The notes under the pieces are model-generated. The model was not told the DNA's origin and did not search any database. It saw nothing but the letters and a program-made list of their open reading frames with translations. Shown here one piece after another: positions 57,247 to 64,000 of a stretch of DNA of 64,000 nucleotides. The stretch's first letter is position 1; each line of letters starts with the position of its first letter. A program made the position numbers and the translations under genes. Origin of the DNA: Ensifer adhaerens (GTDB lineage: Bacteria; Pseudomonadota; Alphaproteobacteria; Rhizobiales; Rhizobiaceae); the NCBI RefSeq assembly GCF_002940685.1, contig NZ_PNFP01000015.1:62001-126000 (forward strand). The letters are read 5' to 3'.

Positions 57247-58059
57247 ATGAATGCTCCGGCAAAAACGGAAGATTTCGCGATCCAGGCACCGGCAGGCGTC
57301 TACGTCGAGACGGTAACCAGCGTTGAACACTATACGGATCGGCTCTTCCGCTTCCGCATGACCCGCCCTGCCGAATTCCGCTTCCGCTCGGGCGAGTTCG
57401 CGATGATCGGCCTGATGGTCGGCGACAAGCCGGTCTATCGCGCCTATTCGATCGCCAGCCCCGCCTGGGACGAAGAACTCGAGTTCTTCTCGATCAAGGT
57501 GCCGGATGGCCCGCTGACCTCGCATCTCCAGGCGATCAAGCCAGGTGACAAGGTGCTCATGCGCAAGAAGCCGACCGGCACGCTGGTGCTTGACGCGCTC
57601 GTTCCCGGCCGCCGCCTCTACATGTTCTCGACCGGCACCGGCATTGCGCCCTTCGCAAGCCTCATCCGCGACCCCGAGACCTATGAGAAGTTCGAGGAAG
57701 TGATCCTCACCCACACCTGCCGTGACGTTGCCGAACTGAAGTACGGCTTCGACCTCGTCGAGGAAATCCGCAACCACGAATTCCTGAACGAGATCGTCGG
57801 CGACAAGCTGCGCCACTACGCGACGGTGACCCGCGAGGATTTCGCCTTCAAGGGCCGCATCACCGACCTGATGGTCAACGGCAAGTTCTTCTCCGATCTC
57901 GGCCTGCCGCCGCTCGATCCGGCTGTCGATCGCGGCATGATCTGCGGCTCGACGGCGATGCTGAAGGACACCAAGGAAATTCTTGAGGCTGCCGGCCTGA
58001 CGGAAGGCGCCAACAACAAGCCGGCCGAGTTCGTGATCGAACGCGCCTTCGTCGGCTGA
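57247..58059 (+). CDS. fpr: Ferredoxin-NADP reductase
   Basis: 270-residue bacterial-type FNR. FAD motifs YRAYSIASPAWD (RxYS) and GDKVLMRKKPTGTLVLDAL, NADP motif FSTGTGIAPFASLIRDPETYEKFEEVILTHTC, and the C-terminal CGSTAMLKDTKEILEAAGLTEG. The C-terminal FVIERAFVG is the short form usual in bacteria. It shuttles electrons between NADPH and ferredoxin or flavodoxin; likely partner of CysI. A 147-bp gap upstream probably carries its own promoter. Confidence 0.93.
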   Translation: MNAPAKTEDFAIQAPAGVYVETVTSVEHYTDRLFRFRMTRPAEFRFRSGEFAMIGLMVGDKPVYRAYSIASPAWDEELEFFSIKVPDGPLTSHLQAIKPGDKVLMRKKPTGTLVLDALVPGRRLYMFSTGTGIAPFASLIRDPETYEKFEEVILTHTCRDVAELKYGFDLVEEIRNHEFLNEIVGDKLRHYATVTREDFAFKGRITDLMVNGKFFSDLGLPPLDPAVDRGMICGSTAMLKDTKEILEAAGLTEGANNKPAEFVIERAFVG

Positions 58060-58083
58060 CGGTTTTTTGTGCAGTTTAACGTT

Positions 58084-58118
58084 CGAAGGGCGTGCCTTGG
58101 GCGCGCCCTTCGTCGTTT
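58084..58118 (+). terminator. Intrinsic terminator after fpr
   Basis: GAAGGGCG (58085-58092) pairs with CGCCCTTC (58104-58111), extended inward by GC pairs with one G-U; short T-rich CGTCGTTTC follows. Confidence 0.7.
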
Positions 58119-58317
58119 CTGGCTGAACGTCTGCCGAGCTATGCGCGCGCGGTAGCCCCGCATTTCCAATTCTGCGTACCGCCCGGCGCTTCCAGGAGAT
58201 ATCGTGCTCCCGCAAATCTTCATAGCGTGCGCACGCAGCCATGCGAAAACAAGCGCACGACGAACCAAGCCCGCGCCGTCCTGAATGAGCCTCGTGGGCC
58301 ATTGCTGGGAGTGCCCG

Positions 58318-59838
58318 ATGAGCCGAGTTCCGCTAACCGCCCTGGAAACCAGGATCCGCTGCAAGCCGTTGCGCGACCGTATCGCCACCCCGGAAGAAGC
58401 GGCCAGCCTCATCAAGGATGGCATGACCATCGGCATGAGCGGCTTCACCAAGGCCGGCGATGCCAAGGCGGTGCCGCTTGCCATGGCCGAGCGGGCAGCC
58501 CGCGAGAAGTTTCGCATCACGCTGATGACCGGCGCTTCGCTCGGTCATGACATCGACAAGACGCTGACGGAAGCCGGCGTCCTTGCCCGCCGCCTGCCGT
58601 TCCAGTCGGATCCGGTGCTGAGAGCTGCGATCAACCGTGGCGAGGTGATGTTCATCGACCAGCATCTTTCGGAAACGGTCGAACAATTGCGCTCCGGACA
58701 GATCAGCCCGATCGACTATGCGGTGGTCGAGGCGGTGGCGATCACCGAGGACGGCGGCATCGTGCCGTCGACATCGGTCGGCAATTCCGCAAGCTTCGCG
58801 ATCCTGGCAAGGAAAGTGATCGTCGAGCTCAATCTCAGCCACAGTCCGGCGCTCGAAGGGCTGCACGATATCTACATTCCGGCGAAGCGCCCGAGCCGCA
58901 CGCCAATTCCCGTCGTCGCCTGCGACAGCCGCGCGGGCACGCCCTACATTCCCATCGATCCCGAAAAGATCGTCGCGATCGTCGTCACCGAAAAGGAAGA
59001 CAGCGCCGCGCGGATCTCGCCGCCGGATGCCGAGACGACGGCGATCGCCGGCCATCTGATCGGCTTCCTGCAGGAGGAGGTGCGCAAGGGGCGCCTCGAC
59101 ATGACGCTCAATCCGCTGCAGGCGGGCATCGGCGTGATCGCCAACTCGGTCCTGAGCGGCCTCGTCGACAGTCCCTTCCATGACCTGCGCATGTATAGCG
59201 AGGTGCTGCAGGACAGTACGTTCGAGCTTTTCGAGGCCGGCAAGCTGAGCTTTGCTTCGGCATCGTCGATGACACTCTCCAGTGCCTGGGCAGACCGGGT
59301 ATTTCGCAACATCGGCGCCTACAAGGACAGGCTGGTGCTGCGGCCGCAGGAGGTGAGCAACCATCCGGAGATCATTCGGCGCCTCGGCGTCATCGGCATC
59401 AACACGGCGCTCGAGTTCGATATCTATGGCAACGTCAATTCGACCCATGTCGGCGGCACAGACATGATGAACGGCATCGGCGGTTCCGGCGATTTCGCGC
59501 GCAACGCCTTCCTGTCGATCTTCGTCGCCAAGTCGGTTGCCAAGGGCGGGGCGATTTCATCCGTGGTGCCGATGGTCTCCCACGTCGACCACACGGAACA
59601 CGATGTCGATATTCTGGTGACCGAGCACGGCCTTGCGGACCTGCGCGGCCTGGCGCCGCGGGAACGCGCGCCCGTCGTCATCGAAAACTGCTGTCATCCG
59701 GCCTATCGCAACTTGCTCTCCGACTACTTCAGCCGCGCGGTCGCCTCCCGTGGAGGCCAGACACCGCATATTCTGGAAGAAGCCTTCGATTGGCATGTGC
59801 GCCGCCTGAAGACCGGGAGCATGATGCCCGCCGGCTGA
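58318..59838 (+). CDS. Acetyl-CoA hydrolase/transferase (succinate-CoA transferase-like)
   Basis: 506 residues, homologue of the class I CoA transferases SucCoA/Cat1: IGMSGFTKAGDAKAVPLA, EVMFIDQHLSETVEQLRSGQISPIDYAVVEAVAITEDGGIVPSTSVGNSA, then the active-site-like GNVNSTHVGGTDMMNGIGGSGDFARNA and VPMVSHVDHTEHDVDILVTEHGLADLRGL. It likely moves CoA between acetate/propionate and succinyl-CoA. ATG 58318 with GGGAG upstream; ATG 58285 also possible. A GntR/FCD regulator gene lies convergently downstream. Confidence 0.9.
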   Translation: MSRVPLTALETRIRCKPLRDRIATPEEAASLIKDGMTIGMSGFTKAGDAKAVPLAMAERAAREKFRITLMTGASLGHDIDKTLTEAGVLARRLPFQSDPVLRAAINRGEVMFIDQHLSETVEQLRSGQISPIDYAVVEAVAITEDGGIVPSTSVGNSASFAILARKVIVELNLSHSPALEGLHDIYIPAKRPSRTPIPVVACDSRAGTPYIPIDPEKIVAIVVTEKEDSAARISPPDAETTAIAGHLIGFLQEEVRKGRLDMTLNPLQAGIGVIANSVLSGLVDSPFHDLRMYSEVLQDSTFELFEAGKLSFASASSMTLSSAWADRVFRNIGAYKDRLVLRPQEVSNHPEIIRRLGVIGINTALEFDIYGNVNSTHVGGTDMMNGIGGSGDFARNAFLSIFVAKSVAKGGAISSVVPMVSHVDHTEHDVDILVTEHGLADLRGLAPRERAPVVIENCCHPAYRNLLSDYFSRAVASRGGQTPHILEEAFDWHVRRLKTGSMMPAG

Positions 59839-59907
59839 GGTGGATTAATGAAATCATTGTGAAAACAATTTCTTGCAGTGATTTCTTTTGTTAGAGGCAG
59901 CGCCTCC

Positions 59908-60525
59908 TCAGGCGTCTGAAAGATAGGTCATCAGCTCCGCCATCGCTACCGACGCGCCATCGGCGTCTGCGCTTTCGATCGCATCGATCACGGTGACGTG
60001 GCGGCGGACCGATCCGGCCATCTTTTCAGGCGAGGACGAGGCAAACCAGATGCGCCGGGCGTGTGTCTGCAAGGGGGCAAGGGCTGCGGTCAGGAAGCGG
60101 TTCGGGCAGGCTTCCTCCATCAGTTCGTCGAACACCTTGTCGGCGACGAGGAAACCTCCCATGTCACCAGCACCGAGGCAGGCGGTCATCTCCGCGCCGC
60201 AGGCCTTCATTGCATTTCGATCATCGGGACTTGCGTGCGCAGCGACGAGGGCGGCCGCGAGCGGCTCCAGCTTCTGGCGCGTCTGCATGACATGCACCTG
60301 GTCATCGGGGCGGATCCTGCTAATTTGCAGGCCGACCCGTGGGCGAACTTCCATGAGGCCCTGCCAGGCCAGTTTCTGGATCGCCTCTCGAACCGGTGTT
60401 CGTCCGAGCCCGGCAAGTTCGATCAATTGGCGCTCGGTGACCAAGGCGCCGGGCTCGAGCTTCAACGTGACGATCAGGCGTTCGAGCGCGAGATAGGCGA
60501 GATGAGCCTGGGATTGCGGTGACAT
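59908..60525 (-). CDS. GntR-family transcriptional regulator (FCD/FadR-type)
   Basis: 205 residues. Winged helix ALERLIVTLKLEPGALVTERQLIELAGLGRTPVREAIQKLAWQGLMEVRPRVGLQI (typical GntR TPVREA), then an FCD ligand domain (about 80-200: QTRQKLEPLAAALVAAHASP, FLVADKVFDELMEEACPNRFLTAALAPLQTHARRIWF, VRRHVTVIDAIESADA). Regulates an unidentified carboxylate operon; the CoA transferase at 58318 is the nearest candidate. Palindrome TGATATATCA (60541-60550) lies 16 bp upstream of the start, a likely autoregulatory operator. Confidence 0.87.
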   Translation of the reverse strand: MSPQSQAHLAYLALERLIVTLKLEPGALVTERQLIELAGLGRTPVREAIQKLAWQGLMEVRPRVGLQISRIRPDDQVHVMQTRQKLEPLAAALVAAHASPDDRNAMKACGAEMTACLGAGDMGGFLVADKVFDELMEEACPNRFLTAALAPLQTHARRIWFASSSPEKMAGSVRRHVTVIDAIESADADGASVAMAELMTYLSDA

Positions 60526-60889
60526 GCAGATCCTTCATTGTGATATATCAGTAGCTTGCACGATTTTCGGCAGTGAGGCAAGCGCGCCGCTCGTCCTGCG
60601 CAAACAGGTCATGAGGGGCGTTTGCGCGCACGGACATAAAAATAAGCGAATGCTTAAAAAATACGAATTTCAAAGGCATGAATAAAAGAACCTCATAGGC
60701 CGTTTCCAATAGAATTCGTGTTGACGAAGAGGAAGGTGCTTGCCACTCTCCCCAAAGGGCCGCGTGTGAAAGGGCCGCGAAGGCCGTTGTCGCACAGAGT
60801 TCGGTTGCATGCTGGTCGGCTGAGATCGAAGGCAATGGGCAGAGGGCAAAAGGCAACAACCGTCAGCCATCGGCGTTGAGGGGCGCAAG
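60526..60889. promoter_or_regulatory. Intergenic control region between divergent gntR and ferric-reductase-like genes
   Basis: 364 bp without a gene on either strand. It contains the perfect palindrome TGATATATCA (60541-60550) and an 8-bp inverted repeat GCGCAAAC (60598-60605) / GTTTGCGC (60620-60627) with a 14-bp spacer. AT-rich stretch near 60640-60720. Two separate operators for the two directions are plausible. Confidence 0.5.
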
Positions 60890-62149
60890 ATGCAAGTGGG
60901 CGCGTTTCTGGTCTGGTCGTTGATGGCATTTGCGACACTGCTGGCCGTGCCGGCGGTCAGCCACACCAATGCGCTGACGACGTTCTCGCTGATGGCCTCG
61001 TCGGCCGCCTTCGTCGGCATGGCGATTGCCCAGTTCATGGCCGCGCGTCCGCCCTTTGTCGAAGGCCTGTTCGGCGGGCTCGATCGCGTCTACCACTTTC
61101 ATCGCAGGATCGGCATCTCTGTGCTGGTCCTTATCCTCATCCATTATTTCCTGAAGCCCGATTTCAAGGGGTTGGCGCTGACGAGCGGTCTGAACCAACT
61201 GGCAGCTTCCGCAGGGAAGTACGCCTTCTACGCTTTCGTCGTTCTGCTCGTTCTCAGCATTGTCAAGATTATCCCGCGCACGAAGATCGAGATCCCCTAC
61301 CACCTCTGGCGCTATGCGCACCGTTTCATCGGCCTGCTCTTCGTGATGGTCGCCTTCCACCAGATGTTCATCAAACGCCCCTATGACGGCACCGCGCTCC
61401 TGGCGGTCTACCTCAACGCCTTCGCAGCGCTCGGCATTCTGAGCTATGCCTACACCCAGCTTCTACCCTGGCTCAGAACCCGCGGTTACGAGGTTTTCGA
61501 GGTGGTGCGCGAAGACGGAGCGACGGTGATCGGTGCGCGGCCCCTGCGGCGCCCCTTGCGCGCCAAGCCTGGCCAATTCGGCTTTCTGCGCGTGCTGAAA
61601 CCAGGACTGCGTGAGCCGCATCCGTTCACGATCGCCGGCATCGAGGCCGATGGCACCGTCCGCTTCGCGGTGAAGCCGCTCGGCGATTACACGAAGGCGC
61701 TTCGGGACAGTATCGCGGTCGGCGACCGGTTGAAGCTCGAAGGCGGCTATGGCCGCTTCAACCATCGCCGCGGCGGCAAGAAGCAGATCTGGCTTGCCGG
61801 CGGTATCGGCGTCACGCCGCTCCTGGCGATGGCGCGGCATCTGAGGGGCGACGAGGGACAGGAGATCCATTTGGTCTATTGCGTGCGTGATCGGCGCGAG
61901 GCGATCGGTCTGGATACCTTCGAGGCGCAGGCCGGAAAGCTCGGAAACTTCAGTTTTGTCCTGCACGACAGCTCCGTGGACGGACGCCTGGACGCGGCCA
62001 GGCTTGCGAGCAGCAGCACGATCGATCCGGCCGACGCCGATCTCTGGTTCTGCGGCCCGCCACCCCTCAGGGAAGCGATTCTCAAGGGCCTGAAAGATCT
62101 TGGCAAACGGCCGAAGCGGGTTGAGTTCGAACAGTTTCAGTTTCGATAG
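60890..62149 (+). CDS. Ferric-reductase-like transmembrane flavohaemoprotein
   Basis: 419 residues. About six N-terminal helices with haem-ligand His pairs (VYHFHRRIGISVLVLILIHYFL and LWRYAHRFIGLLFVMVAFHQMF), then an FAD domain (KPGQFGFLRVLKPGLREPHPFTIAG) and NADPH domain (IWLAGGIGVTPLLAMARHLRG, LWFCGPPPLREAILKGL). Family PF01794 + PF08022 + NAD-binding. It reduces iron or a quinone-like acceptor at the membrane; the actual substrate is unknown. Followed 47 bp later by a tri-haem cytochrome, a plausible electron partner. Confidence 0.85.
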   Translation: MQVGAFLVWSLMAFATLLAVPAVSHTNALTTFSLMASSAAFVGMAIAQFMAARPPFVEGLFGGLDRVYHFHRRIGISVLVLILIHYFLKPDFKGLALTSGLNQLAASAGKYAFYAFVVLLVLSIVKIIPRTKIEIPYHLWRYAHRFIGLLFVMVAFHQMFIKRPYDGTALLAVYLNAFAALGILSYAYTQLLPWLRTRGYEVFEVVREDGATVIGARPLRRPLRAKPGQFGFLRVLKPGLREPHPFTIAGIEADGTVRFAVKPLGDYTKALRDSIAVGDRLKLEGGYGRFNHRRGGKKQIWLAGGIGVTPLLAMARHLRGDEGQEIHLVYCVRDRREAIGLDTFEAQAGKLGNFSFVLHDSSVDGRLDAARLASSSTIDPADADLWFCGPPPLREAILKGLKDLGKRPKRVEFEQFQFR

Positions 62150-62196
62150 AGCAGCTTATTTCAGTAGCGATTCTATTGTTTTAGGGAGTAGATTTC

Positions 62197-64000
62197 ATGC
62201 GCGGTCTGCAGAGAAAGCGAGAAGGCGCCTCGTTATTGTCCGGCCTTGGCCGCGGATCCTTGGCCGTTTCATTGACGGCGCTGATCGCCATCTCGCTCTG
62301 TCCCTCTGCCGCTTCGGCGCGTGATGCTTTTGCCGAGGATGCCTTCTCCACCTACAAGGCGAATGTCGACAACGGCAAATACATGTTCAACGCTGCGGGC
62401 TGCGGCGCCTGCCACGGATCCGGCGACAATACAGAACTGCTCTCCGGCGGCATGCAGATGAACACGGCGATCGGCACCTTCTATGCGCCGAACATTTCGC
62501 CGCACGCCAATGGCATCGGCGGCTGGACCAATGCGCAGTTTCTGAACGCCGTGCTGGTCGGTCTCGACCGGGAGGGTAACAACCTCTACCCGGTGATGCC
62601 CTACACCTCCTATGGCGGGATGAAGCCGGAGGATGCGCTCGACATCAAGGCCTATATCGAGACGCTGCCGCAGGCGGACGCGGCATCGAAGGAGCATGAG
62701 ATCGCTTTCCCCTTCAGCCGGCAGACGACGATTACGCTGTGGAAGCGCAGCCATTTCACGGTCCCGGCCTATCAGCCGCGCAAGGAGACGCAGGCCGAGC
62801 GCGGTCGTTATCTGGTGGAGAATGTCGGCGGCTGCGGCGATTGTCACACGCCGCGCACGACCACCTACGGGGTGGACCTGGAGCGTTCCTATGAGGGCGA
62901 GAAGGATCTGACCGGTGCGGTCGCGCCTGACATCAGCAAGACGAAGATTGCCGCTCTTGCGTCGCCCGAGGTCTTTACCAGGGGTCTTATCGAGGAGGGT
63001 AAGAAGCTTTCAGGCGCGCCGATCAGCGATCCTGTGATGCGGCGTATCGCCAAGGGGCTAAATGTTCTCTCGGACGACGATCGCCGCGCGATCTATGCCT
63101 TCCTCGCCGATCGCGAGGTGAAGGCGCCGGCGCCGGTGGCGCAGTCGGTCACCGCCGTCTGCAAGGAGAATACCGCGACCGAAGCGCTGGGTGGCGGCAA
63201 TGCGGCGCTGGCGCAGCAGGCCGACGCCTTCATCGGCAGATATTGCCGTAACTGTCACGGGCCGGGTGAAAGCTCGCAAGGAAGCTATCCGGCCGGTGAC
63301 CTCGCATCGATTGCAGCCGACGCCAATTTTGTCGTTCCCGGGGACGCCGCGAAATCCCGCCTCTACACGACCGTCGTCAGCGGTCGCATGCCGCTCGGCA
63401 AGCGTCCGTCCGCCGACGAGATCAAGGTGTTGGAGGATTGGATCACGGCGCTGAACGAAGAGAGCCTGCCGCAAACGGCCGCTGCCAAACCGGACCGGGC
63501 ACGGCCGATACTGACCTATGACCAGTTCGTCGCGGCGGCGCTCAAGGACATAGGGACGGTCAGCGCACTCGACCGGCCGTTCATGCGCTACTTCTCCTAT
63601 CGCGACCAGTACAACGGCATGATGGGCTGCGAGGATGACCAGACCTTCATGAAACGCATGGACGTGCTTGCCGGCGGCTTCAAGAAGCTTCTGAATTCGC
63701 TGTCCTACGGGCCAGAACTGGTCCTGCCGACGGAGGTCGACGGCACCAACGGCTTGCTGGTACGGGTCGATCTGCGCGAATTGCAATGGGACGCGGCGGA
63801 CTACGATTTCCTGATCAGGCGCTATTTCTATGGCGCCGATCCCGAGAGCGACGCGTCGCTTTCCGCACTCTCGAAGGAAACAGCGACGCAGTTGCCGATC
63901 ATGCGGGTCGACTGGTTCATGAGCAACGGTGCACGACCGGAGATCTACAACCGGCTGATGCGGCTACCAACCGAGATCGGCGAACTGGAAAGGCGCTTCA
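62197..64000 (+). CDS. Large tri-haem cytochrome c domain protein (5' part, runs off the window)
   Basis: At least 601 residues. Signal peptide (SLAVSLTALIAISLCPSAASA, about 21-41), then three CXXCH haem motifs: CGACH (69-73), CGDCH (213-217) and CRNCH (350-354). The segments around NISPHANGIGGWTNAQFL (first) and HGPGESSQGSYPAGDL (third) are ordinary class I cytochromes. From about residue 430 a non-haem domain begins with YDQFVAAALKDIGTVSALDRPFMRYFSYRDQYNG and RVDWFMSNGARPEIYNRLMRLPTEIGELER; I do not recognise a named family. AGGGAG precedes ATG 62197. Confidence 0.8.
   Translation, partial: MRGLQRKREGASLLSGLGRGSLAVSLTALIAISLCPSAASARDAFAEDAFSTYKANVDNGKYMFNAAGCGACHGSGDNTELLSGGMQMNTAIGTFYAPNISPHANGIGGWTNAQFLNAVLVGLDREGNNLYPVMPYTSYGGMKPEDALDIKAYIETLPQADAASKEHEIAFPFSRQTTITLWKRSHFTVPAYQPRKETQAERGRYLVENVGGCGDCHTPRTTTYGVDLERSYEGEKDLTGAVAPDISKTKIAALASPEVFTRGLIEEGKKLSGAPISDPVMRRIAKGLNVLSDDDRRAIYAFLADREVKAPAPVAQSVTAVCKENTATEALGGGNAALAQQADAFIGRYCRNCHGPGESSQGSYPAGDLASIAADANFVVPGDAAKSRLYTTVVSGRMPLGKRPSADEIKVLEDWITALNEESLPQTAAAKPDRARPILTYDQFVAAALKDIGTVSALDRPFMRYFSYRDQYNGMMGCEDDQTFMKRMDVLAGGFKKLLNSLSYGPELVLPTEVDGTNGLLVRVDLRELQWDAADYDFLIRRYFYGADPESDASLSALSKETATQLPIMRVDWFMSNGARPEIYNRLMRLPTEIGELERRF

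Overview
The window is 64 kb of GC-rich chromosome from an alphaproteobacterium, most likely the family Rhizobiaceae and the genus Sinorhizobium/Ensifer. The evidence is the gene order eno, ftsB-like, pdhA-pdhB-pdhC, SGNH esterase, GNAT, lpdA, lipA, coq10-like, cinA, ispDF, dusB, ntrB-ntrC-ntrY-ntrX, trkA, D-amino acid aminotransferase, hfq, hflX, mazG. From memory this is the order on the S. meliloti chromosome. The fused IspDF enzyme, the lipoyl domain on the E1-beta subunit and an NtrX without GAFTGA are also typical of the group. I saw no tRNA, rRNA, insertion sequence, prophage or CRISPR array, so this looks like core chromosome with some accessory modules on the left.

Layout. 1-2.5 kb: 5' part of parE (minus strand) and a secreted alpha/beta hydrolase. 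2.6-8.4 kb: a compact five-gene operon (HAD-UbiA fusion, DprE1-like oxidase, half-size SMR/ArnE-like transporter, extended SDR, class III aminotransferase). It looks like a polyprenyl-phosphate-linked pentose pathway with its own flippase, and it is the best candidate here for an undescribed system. 8.4-12 kb: YceI and cytochrome b561, a small helical protein, a GNAT and a methyltransferase. 12-15.3 kb: tpiA, secG, pyrG. 15.3-25 kb: accessory genes, including DJ-1/PfpI and GlxA-type genes, an alpha/beta hydrolase, an SdpR/SdpI pair, a DUF418 membrane protein, a four-gene phospholipid operon (PlsC, CdsA, unknown membrane protein, CDP-alcohol transferase), a methyltransferase and a small lipoprotein.

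25-38 kb is central metabolism: a glyoxalase-like protein overlapping kdsA, then eno, an FtsB-like protein, the pyruvate dehydrogenase operon with two unrelated genes between pdhC and lpdA, then lipA, which makes the lipoate that both lipoyl domains need. 38-51 kb holds cinA and ispDF (minus strand), then the nitrogen-control block: dusB-ntrBC from one promoter, ntrYX, trkA, a D-amino acid aminotransferase, hfq and hflX. 51-58 kb holds mazG with a deaminase (minus strand), a sulfite-reduction operon (cysG, DUF2849, cysI, DUF934) and a ferredoxin-NADP reductase that could supply its electrons. 58-64 kb holds a CoA transferase, a GntR/FCD regulator, a ferric-reductase-like flavohaemoprotein and the start of a large tri-haem cytochrome c with a C-terminal domain I cannot name.

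Several regulatory sites are readable by eye: strong sigma70-type promoters for sdpR, pdhA, lipA and dusB-ntrBC; perfect inverted repeats at pdhA, sdpR, the DUF418 gene, the GntR gene and between kdsA and eno; and intrinsic terminators after secG, pyrG, eno, pdhC, lipA, fpr and between hflX and mazG.
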